Below, piece by piece: positions 1-6,534 of a stretch of DNA of 8,490 nucleotides; positions within the stretch are counted from its first letter, which is position 1, and every line of letters starts with the position of its first letter. The stretch covers positions 1 through 8,490 of the forward strand of contig CANGMV010000033.1 of the NCBI GenBank assembly GCA_947454745.1, in the 5' to 3' direction. The notes under the pieces are model-generated. The model was given only the letters and a program-made list of their open reading frames with translations, searched no databases and was not told the DNA's origin. The position numbers and the translations under genes are program-made. This DNA comes from Bacteroidota bacterium (lineage in GTDB: Bacteria; Bacteroidota; Bacteroidia; Chitinophagales; Chitinophagaceae).

Positions 1-1185
1 GATGCGAAAGTAAGTACGGTAGAACATATTTTAGCGGCCCTTGTGGGTATGGGCGTAGACAATGTATTGATTGAAATTAATGGCCCTGAGATTCCGATCA
101 TGGATGGTAGCTCGGCTCCATTTATTGAAAGAATCGAAGCGACAGGTGTATTAGAACAAGATGCTGCAAAAGCATGGTATAGTATTGATGAAAATATTTT
201 CCATTACGATGAAGAAAAACGTGTGGAGATGGTGGCCTTACCTGCATTGGATTATCAAATCACAACTTTAATTGATTTTAATAGTCCAGTATTAGGAACT
301 CAACATGCTGCATTAAAAACAATTAAAGATTTTAAAGCAGAGATTTCACCATGTCGTACTTTTTGTTTCTTGCACGAGTTAGAAGCATTGTTAAAACATG
401 ATTTAATCAAAGGTGGCGATATTAATAATGCAATCGTGGTTGTAGATAAGCCCGTTACCGATGAGGAAATGGGACGTTTAGCAAAAGTATTTAAGCGCGA
501 AAAAATTGAGGTAAAAAGCGAAGGCTATTTAAATAATTTAGAATTAAGATTCCCGAACGAGCCTGCACGTCACAAGTTATTGGATGTTGTAGGTGACTTA
601 GCTTTAATTGGCTATCCTATTAAAGCAAGAATCATAGCCAATCGCCCTGGTCATAGCAGCAATGTTGAATTCGCTAAGAAAATTAAACAGTACATCAAAA
701 AGAACAAGCATGTAAAAGATGTACCTGTTTATGATCCAGCGGTAACGCCTGTTTTTAATTTAGAACAAATTGAAAAACTATTACCCCATCGCTATCCATT
801 TTTATTTGTCGATAAAGTAATTGAATTAACCGACACCGTGATTGTGGGTGTTAAGAATGTTACATTTAACGAATGGTTCTTCCCGGGACACTTTCCAGGA
901 AATCCAGTTATGCCAGGTGTTTTACAAATTGAAGCCTTGGCACAAACTGGAGGTATTCTTTGTATTAATGCAATGCCTGAAGGAAACTATGATACTTATT
1001 TTTTAAAAATAGACAATTGCAAATTCAAACAAATGGTAAAGCCAGGCGATACCATGCTATTGAAAATGGAATTAACTGCACCCATTCGTCGAGGCATTTG
1101 TGAAATGCGCGGAACGGTATATGTTGGTGGTAAAGTGGCTACTGAAGCCGACTTGGTTGCCCAAGTGGTAAAAAGAGCCGATTAA
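1..1185 (+). CDS. lpxC/fabZ: Bifunctional LpxC/FabZ fusion: UDP-3-O-acyl-GlcNAc deacetylase + 3-hydroxyacyl-ACP dehydratase (5' end outside window)
   Basis: The reading frame is open from base 1, so the start lies upstream; about 70 N-terminal residues are missing if LpxC has its usual length. Residues are counted from base 1. Residues 1 to about 235 are LpxC, the Zn-dependent deacetylase that commits UDP-acyl-GlcNAc to lipid A. The TVEH motif gives the general base Glu8 and Zn ligand His9; HKLLDVVGD gives Zn ligands His191 and Asp195; RPGH gives the catalytic His218. From about residue 251 (base 751) a FabZ domain begins, with LPHRYPFL, catalytic His297 in FPGHFPG and Glu311 in QIEALAQ. FabZ dehydrates 3-hydroxyacyl-ACP in fatty acid synthesis. 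The two enzymes compete for the same 3-hydroxyacyl-ACP pool. Fusion of the two in one chain is known in Bacteroidota and Chlorobi. The gene is followed 18 bases later by lpxA. All catalytic residues that fall inside the window are present. Confidence 0.96.
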   Translation, partial: DAKVSTVEHILAALVGMGVDNVLIEINGPEIPIMDGSSAPFIERIEATGVLEQDAAKAWYSIDENIFHYDEEKRVEMVALPALDYQITTLIDFNSPVLGTQHAALKTIKDFKAEISPCRTFCFLHELEALLKHDLIKGGDINNAIVVVDKPVTDEEMGRLAKVFKREKIEVKSEGYLNNLELRFPNEPARHKLLDVVGDLALIGYPIKARIIANRPGHSSNVEFAKKIKQYIKKNKHVKDVPVYDPAVTPVFNLEQIEKLLPHRYPFLFVDKVIELTDTVIVGVKNVTFNEWFFPGHFPGNPVMPGVLQIEALAQTGGILCINAMPEGNYDTYFLKIDNCKFKQMVKPGDTMLLKMELTAPIRRGICEMRGTVYVGGKVATEADLVAQVVKRAD

Positions 1186-1203
1186 TAAATTTAAATAAAG
1201 CTT

Positions 1204-2001
1204 ATGACGCATCCATTTACTTATATCGATCCGAATGCAAAAATTGCACCCAATGTAAAAATTGATCCATTCACCGTGATTCATGGTGAAGTGGTAATTG
1301 GCGAAGGCACTTGGATTGGAAGTAATGTTACCATTATGAATGGAACAAAAGTGGGAAAGAATTGTCGCATTTTTCCTGGCGCAGTAATTGGTGCCGATCC
1401 TCAGGATTTAAAATTTAATGGCGAAAAAACTTCGGTAGAAATTGGCGATGGTACAACTATCAGGGAATTTGTAACCATTAACCGCGGAACATCGGATCGT
1501 TGGATTACCAAGGTGGGTAACAATTGCTTAATCATGGCCTACAGCCATATTGCTCATGATTGTATCATTGGAAATAATTGTATTTTAAGTAATAGTGTTC
1601 AAATTGCAGGACACGTTACCTTAGGTGATTACTCTTGGATAGCAGGCGTAAGTGCGGTGCACCAATTTGTAAACATTGGCCAACATGCTTATATAGCTGG
1701 AGGTAGCTTGGTAAGCAAGGATGTACCTCCTTACATTAAGGCAGTGCGCAATCCATTAAGTTATGGTGGCGTGAATAGTGTGGGCTTAAAACGTAGGGGC
1801 TTTGATTTAGAAAAAATCAATCATATCTTGGATATCTACCGATACATTTTTAATAAAGGCATGAATACGACGCAGGCATTGGAATTTATTGAAGAAGAAT
1901 TACCAGCTACCGATGAGCGTGATGAGATCGTTACTTTTATTAGAGAAAGTGGCAGAGGTATTATTAAAAGATTTGGTAAAGGAGCTGTAGAAGAAGATTA
2001 A
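1204..2001 (+). CDS. lpxA: Acyl-[ACP]--UDP-N-acetylglucosamine O-acyltransferase LpxA
   Basis: LpxA carries out the first step of lipid A synthesis in the cytoplasm: transfer of a 3-hydroxyacyl chain from ACP to the 3-OH of UDP-GlcNAc. The 265-residue protein is close to the E. coli length (262). Residues 1 to about 185 are hexapeptide repeats of the left-handed beta-helix (IGEGTWIGSNV, VGKNCRIFPGAVIG, IGNNCILSNSVQIAG), followed by an alpha-helical C-terminal part. The signature HIAHDC contains His115 and His118; by alignment His118 is the catalytic base (His125 in E. coli) and His115 matches His122. The GADPQDLKF and NRGT segments are also typical. The ATG start lies 18 bases after lpxC/fabZ, with no Shine-Dalgarno sequence, which is normal for Bacteroidota. 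The ABC ATPase start follows the stop after a single base, so all three genes are probably one transcript. Confidence 0.97.
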   Translation: MTHPFTYIDPNAKIAPNVKIDPFTVIHGEVVIGEGTWIGSNVTIMNGTKVGKNCRIFPGAVIGADPQDLKFNGEKTSVEIGDGTTIREFVTINRGTSDRWITKVGNNCLIMAYSHIAHDCIIGNNCILSNSVQIAGHVTLGDYSWIAGVSAVHQFVNIGQHAYIAGGSLVSKDVPPYIKAVRNPLSYGGVNSVGLKRRGFDLEKINHILDIYRYIFNKGMNTTQALEFIEEELPATDERDEIVTFIRESGRGIIKRFGKGAVEED

Positions 2002-2002
2002 T

Positions 2003-2629
2003 ATGTTACAAATAAGCCTCATTAACGCAGGAAAAAGATTCAATAAGGATTGGATTTTTAAAGACCTGAATTATACTTTTCAAATGGGGCAACACTATGC
2101 ATTAATTGGAAACAACGGTTCAGGAAAGAGTACTTTATTGCAAGTCATTTCGGGTTACGCAAGTTTATCGAAAGGACAAATTGAATGGGGCGACGAGGAT
2201 GCCAATAGCATTTACCAGCAAATAAGTTTAGCAGCTCCCTATTTAGAACTGATTGAAGAGTTTACGACCCTTGAGCAATTTGCATTTCATGAAAAATTCA
2301 AAGCTTTACGTAAGGATATTTCTGTCGAACAAATCATTGAAATGATTGGCTTGAAATCCGCTACAAATAAGCAAATCAGGTACTTTAGCAGTGGCATGAA
2401 ACAAAGGTTAAAATTAGCCTTAGCTATATTTTCAGATACTCCTATTTTATTACTAGATGAACCCTGTAGTAATTTAGATCAAGAAGGGTATGCATTGTAT
2501 CAGGACTTGATTCAAAAATATGCGATGCATAAATTAATCATTGTTGGAAGCAATGACACACAGGAATATGCCTATTGCACACAGCAAATTAATTTAATGG
2601 ATTACAAAGTGGCAGGTAATAACAGTTAA
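2003..2629 (+). CDS. Stand-alone ABC-type ATPase, non-canonical Q-loop and H-loop
   Basis: A single ABC nucleotide-binding domain of 208 residues with no membrane segments. Visible motifs are Walker A GNNGSGKST (residues 36-44, Lys42), the signature FSSGMKQR (128-135), Walker B ILLLDEP (148-154, Glu153) and the D-loop SNLD (156-159). Two switch residues are absent. Where the Q-loop Gln is expected, the segment ISLAAPYLELIEEFT has Pro79; where the H-loop His is expected, VGSNDTQEY has Asn184. The ATG lies one base after the lpxA stop, suggesting translational coupling. No permease gene is present in the window, so substrate and partner are unknown; the location hints at envelope or lipid transport, but that is only inference. 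It could equally be a CcmA-like or other NBD whose permease is encoded elsewhere. I am sure of the superfamily and not of the function. Confidence 0.88.
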   Translation: MLQISLINAGKRFNKDWIFKDLNYTFQMGQHYALIGNNGSGKSTLLQVISGYASLSKGQIEWGDEDANSIYQQISLAAPYLELIEEFTTLEQFAFHEKFKALRKDISVEQIIEMIGLKSATNKQIRYFSSGMKQRLKLALAIFSDTPILLLDEPCSNLDQEGYALYQDLIQKYAMHKLIIVGSNDTQEYAYCTQQINLMDYKVAGNNS

Positions 2630-2638
2630 TGTTATTAC
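2616..2638. terminator. Candidate bidirectional terminator hairpin at convergent junction
   Basis: A perfect 9-bp inverted repeat has arms GTAATAACA (2616-2624) and TGTTATTAC (2630-2638) around a 5-base loop, GTTAA. It covers the last codons and the stop of the ABC ATPase gene and lies just before the stop of the oppositely oriented alanine dehydrogenase gene. The position suits a shared terminator for both strands. Against it, the stem has only two G-C pairs and no T-run follows on either side, so it is not a textbook intrinsic terminator. Confidence 0.4.
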
Positions 2639-2644
2639 AGATGC

Positions 2645-3859
2645 TTAACTCCTGCTTGCAATTAACAAATTCAAATCAGTAAACTTAAGTTGGAATTTTT
2701 CGCTGATATAAAAATCAGTAAGTGCTCCTTTGTATAAATAAATGCCTTCTCTTAAATGCACTTGTTGCCATATAATTTCTTCCAAGCCTCCCATATCTCC
2801 TACTTGAATTAACAATGGCATTAACACATTGCTAATAGCCTGGCTAGCAGTGCGCGCAAATCCACTTGGAATATTTGGCACCCCATAATGAATCACATTG
2901 TGTTTCGTAATAATCGGATTTTCATGGTTGGTTAATTCGCTGGTTTCAAAACATCCACCACGATCAATTGCAACATCAATAATAATACTACCGGGACGCA
3001 TTGCTGCTACCATTTCTTCCGTCACTACAATTGGAGCACGTCCAATTTCGTTGCGCAAAGCACCCACTGCAACCTCACATGTTTTTAATTGCTTGGCTAA
3101 TATTTTAGGCTCTAATACACTGGTCCAAACTCTTTGTCCTAGGTTATTTTGAAGACGTTGTAATCTTGAAACATTGTTGTCAAATACTTTTACACTTGCG
3201 CCTAAAGCCAATGCATTGCGCGTTGCGAATTCACCAATAATATCAGCACCAATAATAACGACTTTGGTAGGTGGCACACCGCTAATACCTCCTAATAAAA
3301 CTCCTTTCCCTTGGTTAAAATTACTAAGATACTGTCCAGCAATTAACATTACCGCACTACCTGCAATTTCACCCATACTTCTTAAGATAGGATAGTTTTG
3401 ATTTTCATCTTTAATATTTTCAATCGCTAAAGCAGTAATTTTTTTAGCCATCAATTTTTCAACCAATTCTTTTTTTAATGCCGACAAATGCAAAGGCGAA
3501 ATAATAATTTGATGCATTTGTAAATAAGGCAAATCCGCTTCCACAGGTGGCGCTGTTTTTACCAATATCGGGCATTTATATACTTCTTCTTTTTCAAATA
3601 CAATGCGTGCACCTGCTTCAGCATAATCATGATCAGAATACCTGCTACCATCCCCCGCACCCGACTCTACCATTACTTCGTGACCATTCGCCACCATCAC
3701 CCCTACTGCATCAGGAATAAGCCCTATTCTATTTTCCTGAAAAGCAACTTCTTTGGGAATGCCAATTAATAAGGACTTCGCACGATGTGGTATATCCAAT
3801 ACTTCCTCCTGTGTTTCGTAGGAAAAGGAACTTGAAATTTGAGGCTTTACCGAACTCAT
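2645..3859 (-). CDS. ald: Alanine dehydrogenase (Bacteroidota type, with N-terminal extension)
   Basis: NAD-dependent oxidative deamination of L-alanine to pyruvate and ammonia, or the reverse; cytoplasmic. The 404-residue protein has the AlaDh/PNT N-terminal domain (GIPKEVAFQENRIGLIP, from residue 33) and an NAD-binding domain (about 185-310). Residues that align with known active-site positions are Arg44, Lys101 in LVKTAPP, His124 in PLHLSA and Asp299 in IDVAIDRGGCFETS. It is longer than the roughly 370 residues usual for the family: about 30 residues precede the conserved start and a tail follows (LREGIYLYKGALTDFYI). Both look like the Bacteroidota form. The next in-frame Met is residue 55, inside the domain, so the ATG at 3859 is the sensible start. 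The Rossmann motif reads GADIIG (204-209), with Asp206 where a Gly is usual. The related transhydrogenase alpha subunit is less likely, because GGCFETS and the tail fit Ald. The gene lies 12 bases after tsaE. Confidence 0.87.
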   Translation of the reverse strand: MSSVKPQISSSFSYETQEEVLDIPHRAKSLLIGIPKEVAFQENRIGLIPDAVGVMVANGHEVMVESGAGDGSRYSDHDYAEAGARIVFEKEEVYKCPILVKTAPPVEADLPYLQMHQIIISPLHLSALKKELVEKLMAKKITALAIENIKDENQNYPILRSMGEIAGSAVMLIAGQYLSNFNQGKGVLLGGISGVPPTKVVIIGADIIGEFATRNALALGASVKVFDNNVSRLQRLQNNLGQRVWTSVLEPKILAKQLKTCEVAVGALRNEIGRAPIVVTEEMVAAMRPGSIIIDVAIDRGGCFETSELTNHENPIITKHNVIHYGVPNIPSGFARTASQAISNVLMPLLIQVGDMGGLEEIIWQQVHLREGIYLYKGALTDFYISEKFQLKFTDLNLLIASRS

Positions 3860-3871
3860 ATGGGCATGTTT

Positions 3872-4282
3872 TTATGAAGGTATAAAAATCCTTCTATGTT
3901 CTGGATCTAATATTTCAATTTCTAAACGCAAAGTGCCCTCTGGCAAAAGCCTTGGTGCCTTTTCGGGCCATTCAATAAAGCACAAATCAGCTTCATCCAT
4001 TGCTGCTTCTACGCCCGTTCTTCTTGCCTCGGCTTCGTCTTCTAGTCGATACCAATCCATATGGTAAACCAACTTCCCATTAGCCTCATATTCGTTCATA
4101 ATAGAAAAGGTTGGACTTGCAACGGCATCTTGAACACCCAATTGCTTACAGATATGTCCAATCAAAGTGGTTTTACCAGCCCCCATGGGTGCAAAAAAAG
4201 CCCAAATAGGTTTGCCCCCATGCTGTTTTAGCAAGGTTTTGGCTACCGATTCAATTTGGTCCAAGGTATAAATCATATCCAT
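3872..4282 (-). CDS. tsaE: tRNA t6A37 threonylcarbamoyladenosine biosynthesis ATPase TsaE
   Basis: TsaE is the small ATPase that works with TsaB and TsaD in making the t6A37 modification of ANN-decoding tRNAs. The 136-residue protein has the family's usual size. Walker A is APMGAGKTT (residues 31-39, Lys37; the first position is Ala instead of the common Gly, which the P-loop pattern allows). SPTFSIMNEY (56-65), HMDWYRL (74-80, with Asp76) and the hallmark FIEWPEKA (102-109) follow. The sequence starts Met-Asp-Met, so initiation could be at 4282 or at Met3 (4276); no in-frame ATG, GTG or TTG lies in the 35 or so bases upstream of 4282. A promoter box ends only about 5 bases before the first ATG, which favours a leaderless or very short leader and may favour Met3. 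It is followed by the alanine dehydrogenase gene after 12 bases, probably in one transcript. Confidence 0.95.
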   Translation of the reverse strand: MDMIYTLDQIESVAKTLLKQHGGKPIWAFFAPMGAGKTTLIGHICKQLGVQDAVASPTFSIMNEYEANGKLVYHMDWYRLEDEAEARRTGVEAAMDEADLCFIEWPEKAPRLLPEGTLRLEIEILDPEHRRIFIPS

Positions 4283-4286
4283 TTCC

Positions 4287-4317
4287 CAAAGATACGCGAA
4301 CTCTCCTAATGTCGAAA
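4287..4317 (-). promoter_or_regulatory. Bacteroidota-type promoter for tsaE-ald
   Basis: On the - strand, TATCTTTG (4294 down to 4287) matches the Bacteroidota -7 consensus TAnnTTTG at every fixed position. TTTC (4317-4314) lies 19 bases upstream, a 3-of-4 match to the -33 TTTG box at the usual spacing. The -7 box ends 4 bases before the tsaE ATG (4282-4280), so transcription should begin at about the start codon. The boxes are read directly; the start site is inferred. Confidence 0.6.
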
Positions 4318-4329
4318 TCGGAAATCTGA

Positions 4330-4346
4330 AAAGGGTCGTACCTTTA
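4330..4346 (+). promoter_or_regulatory. Candidate -7 box overlapped by a dyad upstream of the copper ATPase
   Basis: TACCTTTA (4339-4346) differs from TAnnTTTG only in the last base and lies 18 bases before the ATPase start. No TTG-like -33 box is visible at the right distance, so a regulator may be needed. An inverted repeat AAAGG-N6-CCTTT (4330-4334 and 4341-4345) overlaps this box and could be an operator for a metal-responsive regulator. Just upstream, GAAATC occurs twice seven bases apart (4314 and 4321). Five-bp arms arise easily by chance in A+T-rich DNA, so this is weak. Confidence 0.3.
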
Positions 4347-4364
4347 TAGAGAAATTATAGCATT

Positions 4365-6527
4365 ATGGAGCACATACAATTAAAGGTAGACGGAATGAGT
4401 TGCACCAACTGTGCACTCTCTATACATAAATATTTACAAAATCAAGGCGTAGTAGAGCCTAAAGTAAGTTTTATGGAAGGTGAAGTTCAATTTGACTTAC
4501 CCTCCGAAGTAAAAAAAGAAAACCTCATTAAAGGCATAACCAATTTAGGATATAAAGTGCGCGGACAAGCCGAAGCAGCGCCAACAAGAAAGTGGTTGGA
4601 CAATAACAAGGATCGCGCAATTTTTTGTTTAATTTTTACCATCCCATTAGTAGCGCATATGCTACCAGGCATTCATCAAATACCAGGTATGCATGTGTTT
4701 ATGAATCCTTATGTACAATTAGGAATGACCCTTCCTGTATTTATGGTAGGCATGGGTTATTTTGGTAAGAGTGCGTGGAATAGTATGCTAAATGGCATCC
4801 CCAATATGAATGTATTAGTGAGCATTGGTGCAATGGCTTCATTTGGCTATAGCTTGTATGGAACACTTATCGGGAAAGGCATGGAGTTTGCTTATTACGA
4901 AACCACCGCTACTATTTTAACGCTCGTATTTTTTGGCAATTATTTGGAAGATGCTTCGATAGAATCTACACAACGTGCATTAAAAGATTTAGTGAAGGCT
5001 CAAAAAGTAATGGCAAATATGATTGTGTTTGATGAAAATCATAAAGAGGTTTTATTTAATGTGGAGAGCGATACTTTAAAAGTGGGTGACTTAGTATTGA
5101 TCAATTCTGGAGAAACCATTCCAATGGATTGCAAAGTATTATGGGGAGAGGCGAATGTAAATGAATCAATTGTAACCGGAGAGAGTGTGCCTGTGTTTAG
5201 AAAGATGAATGATATTTTACTAGGAGGAAGTACGATTGAAAACGGAACGGTGAAAGCATATATTACCGCAGTAGGAAATGACACAGTGCTTGCTAATATT
5301 TTAAAAATGGTGAAAGCTGCACAAGGCGAAAAACCTCCAGTGCAAATTTTAGCCGATAAGATTTCAGCTATTTTTGTACCCTTGGTAGTGAGTATTGCAT
5401 TGGCTACTTTATTAGGGAATTACTTTTTTGCACAAAATGAAAGCGGCGCTCCCATTGGATTTGGAGAGAGTATGTTAAGGGCGATTGCCGTATTGGTAAT
5501 ATCCTGCCCATGTGCTATGGGACTTGCAACACCAGCAGCCATTGCAGTAGGCTTAGGTCGTGGCGCGCGTAATGGCATTGTATTTAAGAATGCAAAAAGT
5601 TTAGAGACATTTAAAGATATTAAACAGGTCGTGTTCGATAAAACAGGGACACTTACTACAGGTCATTTTGAAATTGCTAATTTTAAAATAAACGATAGCG
5701 CCAATAAAATAAACGAAGAAGATTTTAAAGCGCTTGTATATTCTTTAGAACGATATTCTAACCACCCTATTGCAAAGTGCATCAGCGGAACCTGGAAAAC
5801 AAATAATGCAACCAATTGGTCAAAAATTGAAGAGATCAAAGGTTTGGGTATTCAAGCTACCGACAAAGAAGGAAATCAATATTGGGCGGGTTCGTTTAAA
5901 ACCTTAGTCGATCAAAATGCCGAAGATGGACACAATGTATATATCCAAAAAAACAATGCGCTTATTGGCTGGGTAGATGTAACCGATCAAATTCGCCCCG
6001 AAGCAAAAGAAGTAATTGAGACCCTCCATAAGCAAGGCATTCATACCATTTTATTAAGTGGAGATCGTAAAGAAAAATGCGAGGCTGTTGGAAAAGCATT
6101 GGGTATTCAAGAAATTATTAGCGAACAAAGCCCTTCCGATAAATTAGAAAAACTAGATGCCTTAACTGCTATTGCGCCTACTGCCATGGTAGGTGATGGA
6201 ATTAATGATGCGCCCGCTTTGGCCAAAGCAACGATTGGTATTTCCCTTAGTAATGCATCACATATTGCCATTCAAAGTGCACAAGTGATTTTAATGAACC
6301 AGGGATTGAAAAATTTGCCTATGTCATTGGGTTTGGGAAGACGTACTTATGAAACCATTAAAGAAAATTTAGGCTGGGCCTTCTCTTATAATATTATTGC
6401 GATTCCTGTGGCTGCCTTAGGATTCCTTGGCACCTGGGGGCCTACCTATGGTGCTTTAATAATGGGATTAAGTGATGTGGTGCTTGCATTAAATTCACTT
6501 AGATTATTTAAAAAGAAATTAGTGTAG
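4365..6527 (+). CDS. copA: CopA-like Cu(+)-translocating P1B-type ATPase
   Basis: A 720-residue inner-membrane heavy-metal ATPase that probably exports Cu(+) from the cytoplasm. One N-terminal HMA domain (residues 1 to about 66) carries GMSCTNC, with Cys13 and Cys16. Hydrophobic segments lie near 86-106, 115-140, 148-172, 176-198 and 340-362, then TM6 with CPC (Cys381, Cys383) and Pro390, and TM7-TM8 near 668-715. Catalytic motifs are TGES (271-274), phosphorylated Asp425 in DKTGT, HP (467-468), GLG in the nucleotide domain (493-495) and GDGIND (610-615). The TM7 motif N-x6-YN-x4-P is complete (Asn668, Tyr675, Asn676, Pro681). CPC-x6-P plus this TM7 motif points to the P1B-1 Cu(+)/Ag(+) class. 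The TM8 motif, normally M-x2-SS, reads Met700-x2-Ser703-Asp704. The region after GDGIND (SNASHIAIQSAQ) also differs from the common GTDVAxEAA. The ATG at 4365 starts the HMA domain directly. recQ follows 7 bases later. Confidence 0.93.
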   Translation: MEHIQLKVDGMSCTNCALSIHKYLQNQGVVEPKVSFMEGEVQFDLPSEVKKENLIKGITNLGYKVRGQAEAAPTRKWLDNNKDRAIFCLIFTIPLVAHMLPGIHQIPGMHVFMNPYVQLGMTLPVFMVGMGYFGKSAWNSMLNGIPNMNVLVSIGAMASFGYSLYGTLIGKGMEFAYYETTATILTLVFFGNYLEDASIESTQRALKDLVKAQKVMANMIVFDENHKEVLFNVESDTLKVGDLVLINSGETIPMDCKVLWGEANVNESIVTGESVPVFRKMNDILLGGSTIENGTVKAYITAVGNDTVLANILKMVKAAQGEKPPVQILADKISAIFVPLVVSIALATLLGNYFFAQNESGAPIGFGESMLRAIAVLVISCPCAMGLATPAAIAVGLGRGARNGIVFKNAKSLETFKDIKQVVFDKTGTLTTGHFEIANFKINDSANKINEEDFKALVYSLERYSNHPIAKCISGTWKTNNATNWSKIEEIKGLGIQATDKEGNQYWAGSFKTLVDQNAEDGHNVYIQKNNALIGWVDVTDQIRPEAKEVIETLHKQGIHTILLSGDRKEKCEAVGKALGIQEIISEQSPSDKLEKLDALTAIAPTAMVGDGINDAPALAKATIGISLSNASHIAIQSAQVILMNQGLKNLPMSLGLGRRTYETIKENLGWAFSYNIIAIPVAALGFLGTWGPTYGALIMGLSDVVLALNSLRLFKKKLV

Positions 6528-6534
6528 GCAGGAT

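Noticed and set aside
43..45. GTG as the start of the LpxC/FabZ gene
   Set aside because: The frame is open to base 1 and the preceding residues include the Zn-ligand motif TVEH, so the gene continues upstream.
1186..1203. ATTTAAAT palindrome between lpxC/fabZ and lpxA as a regulatory site
   Set aside because: It is a short A+T palindrome within an 18-base operon gap and is expected by chance.
1072..1284. - strand open frame across the lpxC/fabZ-lpxA junction
   Set aside because: It lies opposite conserved FabZ and LpxA coding sequence and shows no family features.
2898..3395. Two + strand open frames opposite the alanine dehydrogenase gene (2898-3152 and 3174-3395)
   Set aside because: They are antisense shadows of a clearly conserved gene, with no recognisable domain and low-complexity hydrophobic content.
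4487..5284. - strand open frames inside the copper ATPase gene (4487-4672 and 5039-5284)
   Set aside because: They are antisense to conserved ATPase coding sequence, without motifs or start signals.
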